Source: Bacteroidota bacterium
GTDB taxonomy: Bacteria > Bacteroidota > Rhodothermia > Rhodothermales > UBA10348
DNA length: 24,797 bases
Assembly (NCBI GenBank): GCA_027620595.1
Contig: JAQCDI010000004.1
Span: forward strand, 1-24,797
Direction: 5' to 3'
A program made the position numbers and the translations under genes. The notes under the pieces are model-generated. The model worked only from the letters and a program-made list of their open reading frames with translations, searched no databases and had not been told where the DNA came from. Of the stretch, positions 24,280-24,797 are shown in pieces. Position 1 is the stretch's first letter, and each line of letters starts with the position of its first letter.

Positions 24280-24296
24280 TGGGCTCTACCCTGCGC

Positions 24297-24533
24297 TCAG
24301 ACGGCAACTCCGTTGGCCCGGGCTTCGCGAAGCACGGCGGAGATACCTTTCTTGTTGATGGATTTCAGGGTTTTCGTCGAGACTTTCAACGTTACCCAGC
24401 GGTTTTCTTCGGGGATGAAGAACCGCTTCTTCTGCACGTTCACTTCAAAGCGACGCTTCGCCTTGTTGTTTGCGTGGGAAACGTGGTTTCCGGCGACCGG
24501 GCCTTTGCCCGTCAGTTCATCTTTTCTCGCCAT
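24297..24533 (-). CDS. rpmB: 50S ribosomal protein L28
   Basis: The product has 78 residues. [39 protein letters not shown] and [20 protein letters not shown] match L28. Cys pairs are absent, so this is also a zinc-free form. An in-frame extension to 24740 has no family similarity and would overlap the promoter; MARKDEL at 24533 is the standard start. It is the first gene of the rpmB-rpmG-DUF4295-tRNA-Pro unit. Confidence 0.96.
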   Translation of the reverse strand: MARKDELTGKGPVAGNHVSHANNKAKRRFEVNVQKKRFFIPEENRWVTLKVSTKTLKSINKKGISAVLREARANGVAV

Positions 24534-24649
24534 GGGTCCGGGGGAGTGGCGTTCGTTGGGGTCAGGGACGGTGGTGGGATCCCTGTTGTCGAGGCCTGTG
24601 ACGAGCGGGAAGAACATGTCTTGCCACACATGACCGGCACAGAACCGAG

Positions 24650-24679
24650 AATATACGGTCCTCGTGGAAGTCTTCGCAA
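24650..24679 (-). promoter_or_regulatory. Promoter candidate for the rpmB operon
   Basis: On the minus strand TTGCGA (24674-24679), an 18-base spacer and TATATT (24650-24655) form a good sigma-70-like pair, about 115 bases upstream of the rpmB start. The remaining sequence to the window end (24680-24797) shows no gene I can support. Confidence 0.5.
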
Positions 24680-24797
24680 GGTTATCCACAACGCAAAGGC
24701 CCGGGATTTCTGCCAGTTTTCGGTGAAGGCGCGCCTCCAACGGGCACAGACGGGCGGGCGAACCGCGGGGCCAACGGTTCAGCCGTCGGCGCGCAGG

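Overview
The window (24.8 kb, mostly GC-rich) looks like chromosome from a Bacteroidota-type bacterium, most likely of the Rhodothermia/Balneolia side. Four secreted proteins end in a type IX secretion (T9SS) C-terminal sorting domain (motif LGRxVATL...AGxYLIRMEAG...), and the ribosomal cluster is rpmB-rpmG-DUF4295, an arrangement typical of Bacteroidota. The lineage is inferred from gene content, not from a marker-gene tree.

Layout. 1-3777 (+): the 3' part of a large S8 (subtilisin-like) secreted protease with a T9SS tail. 3855-5630 (+): two lipoproteins, a class-A beta-lactamase-like serine hydrolase with a 9-bp palindrome in its leader, and a two-repeat alpha/beta-barrel-like protein. 5839-7880 (+): an LpxH/YbbF-type metallophosphoesterase overlapping a GT-B glycosyltransferase by one base, probably a cell-envelope glycan or lipid pair. 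7877-9328: a DUF2238 (YjdF) membrane protein divergent from a DoxX-like membrane protein. 9307-11435 (-): a two-subunit sodium:solute symporter (DUF4212 small subunit plus VC_2705-type large subunit). 11515-13590: a small Cys-pair protein, an unrecognised two-TM protein, an SGNH hydrolase and a 47-residue lipoprotein.

13721-23017 (-) is an accessory block with visibly lower GC in places. It holds two FG-GAP/VCBS propeller proteins, a long RCC1-repeat protein and a decayed fourth T9SS cargo gene. A DUF5995 gene and a small membrane protein lie between the first two. A perfect 71-bp repeat links the sorting-domain coding DNA of one live cargo gene and the decayed one.

23164-24797 (-) is the housekeeping end: promoter, rpmB (L28), rpmG (L33), DUF4295, tRNA-Pro(UGG), terminator, tRNA-Arg(UCU), tRNA-Cys(GCA), terminator. 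The main discovery is here. The tRNA-Arg gene is split in its anticodon by a 214-nt insertion that folds as an ORF-less group I self-splicing intron. P1, P10, P2, P3, P4, P5, P6, P7, P8 and P9 can all be drawn by eye, with a U.G pair at the 5' splice site and a terminal G. The architecture closely resembles the small bacterial tRNA introns such as that of Azoarcus tRNA-Ile. Without splicing no functional tRNA-Arg(UCU) would be made from this locus.
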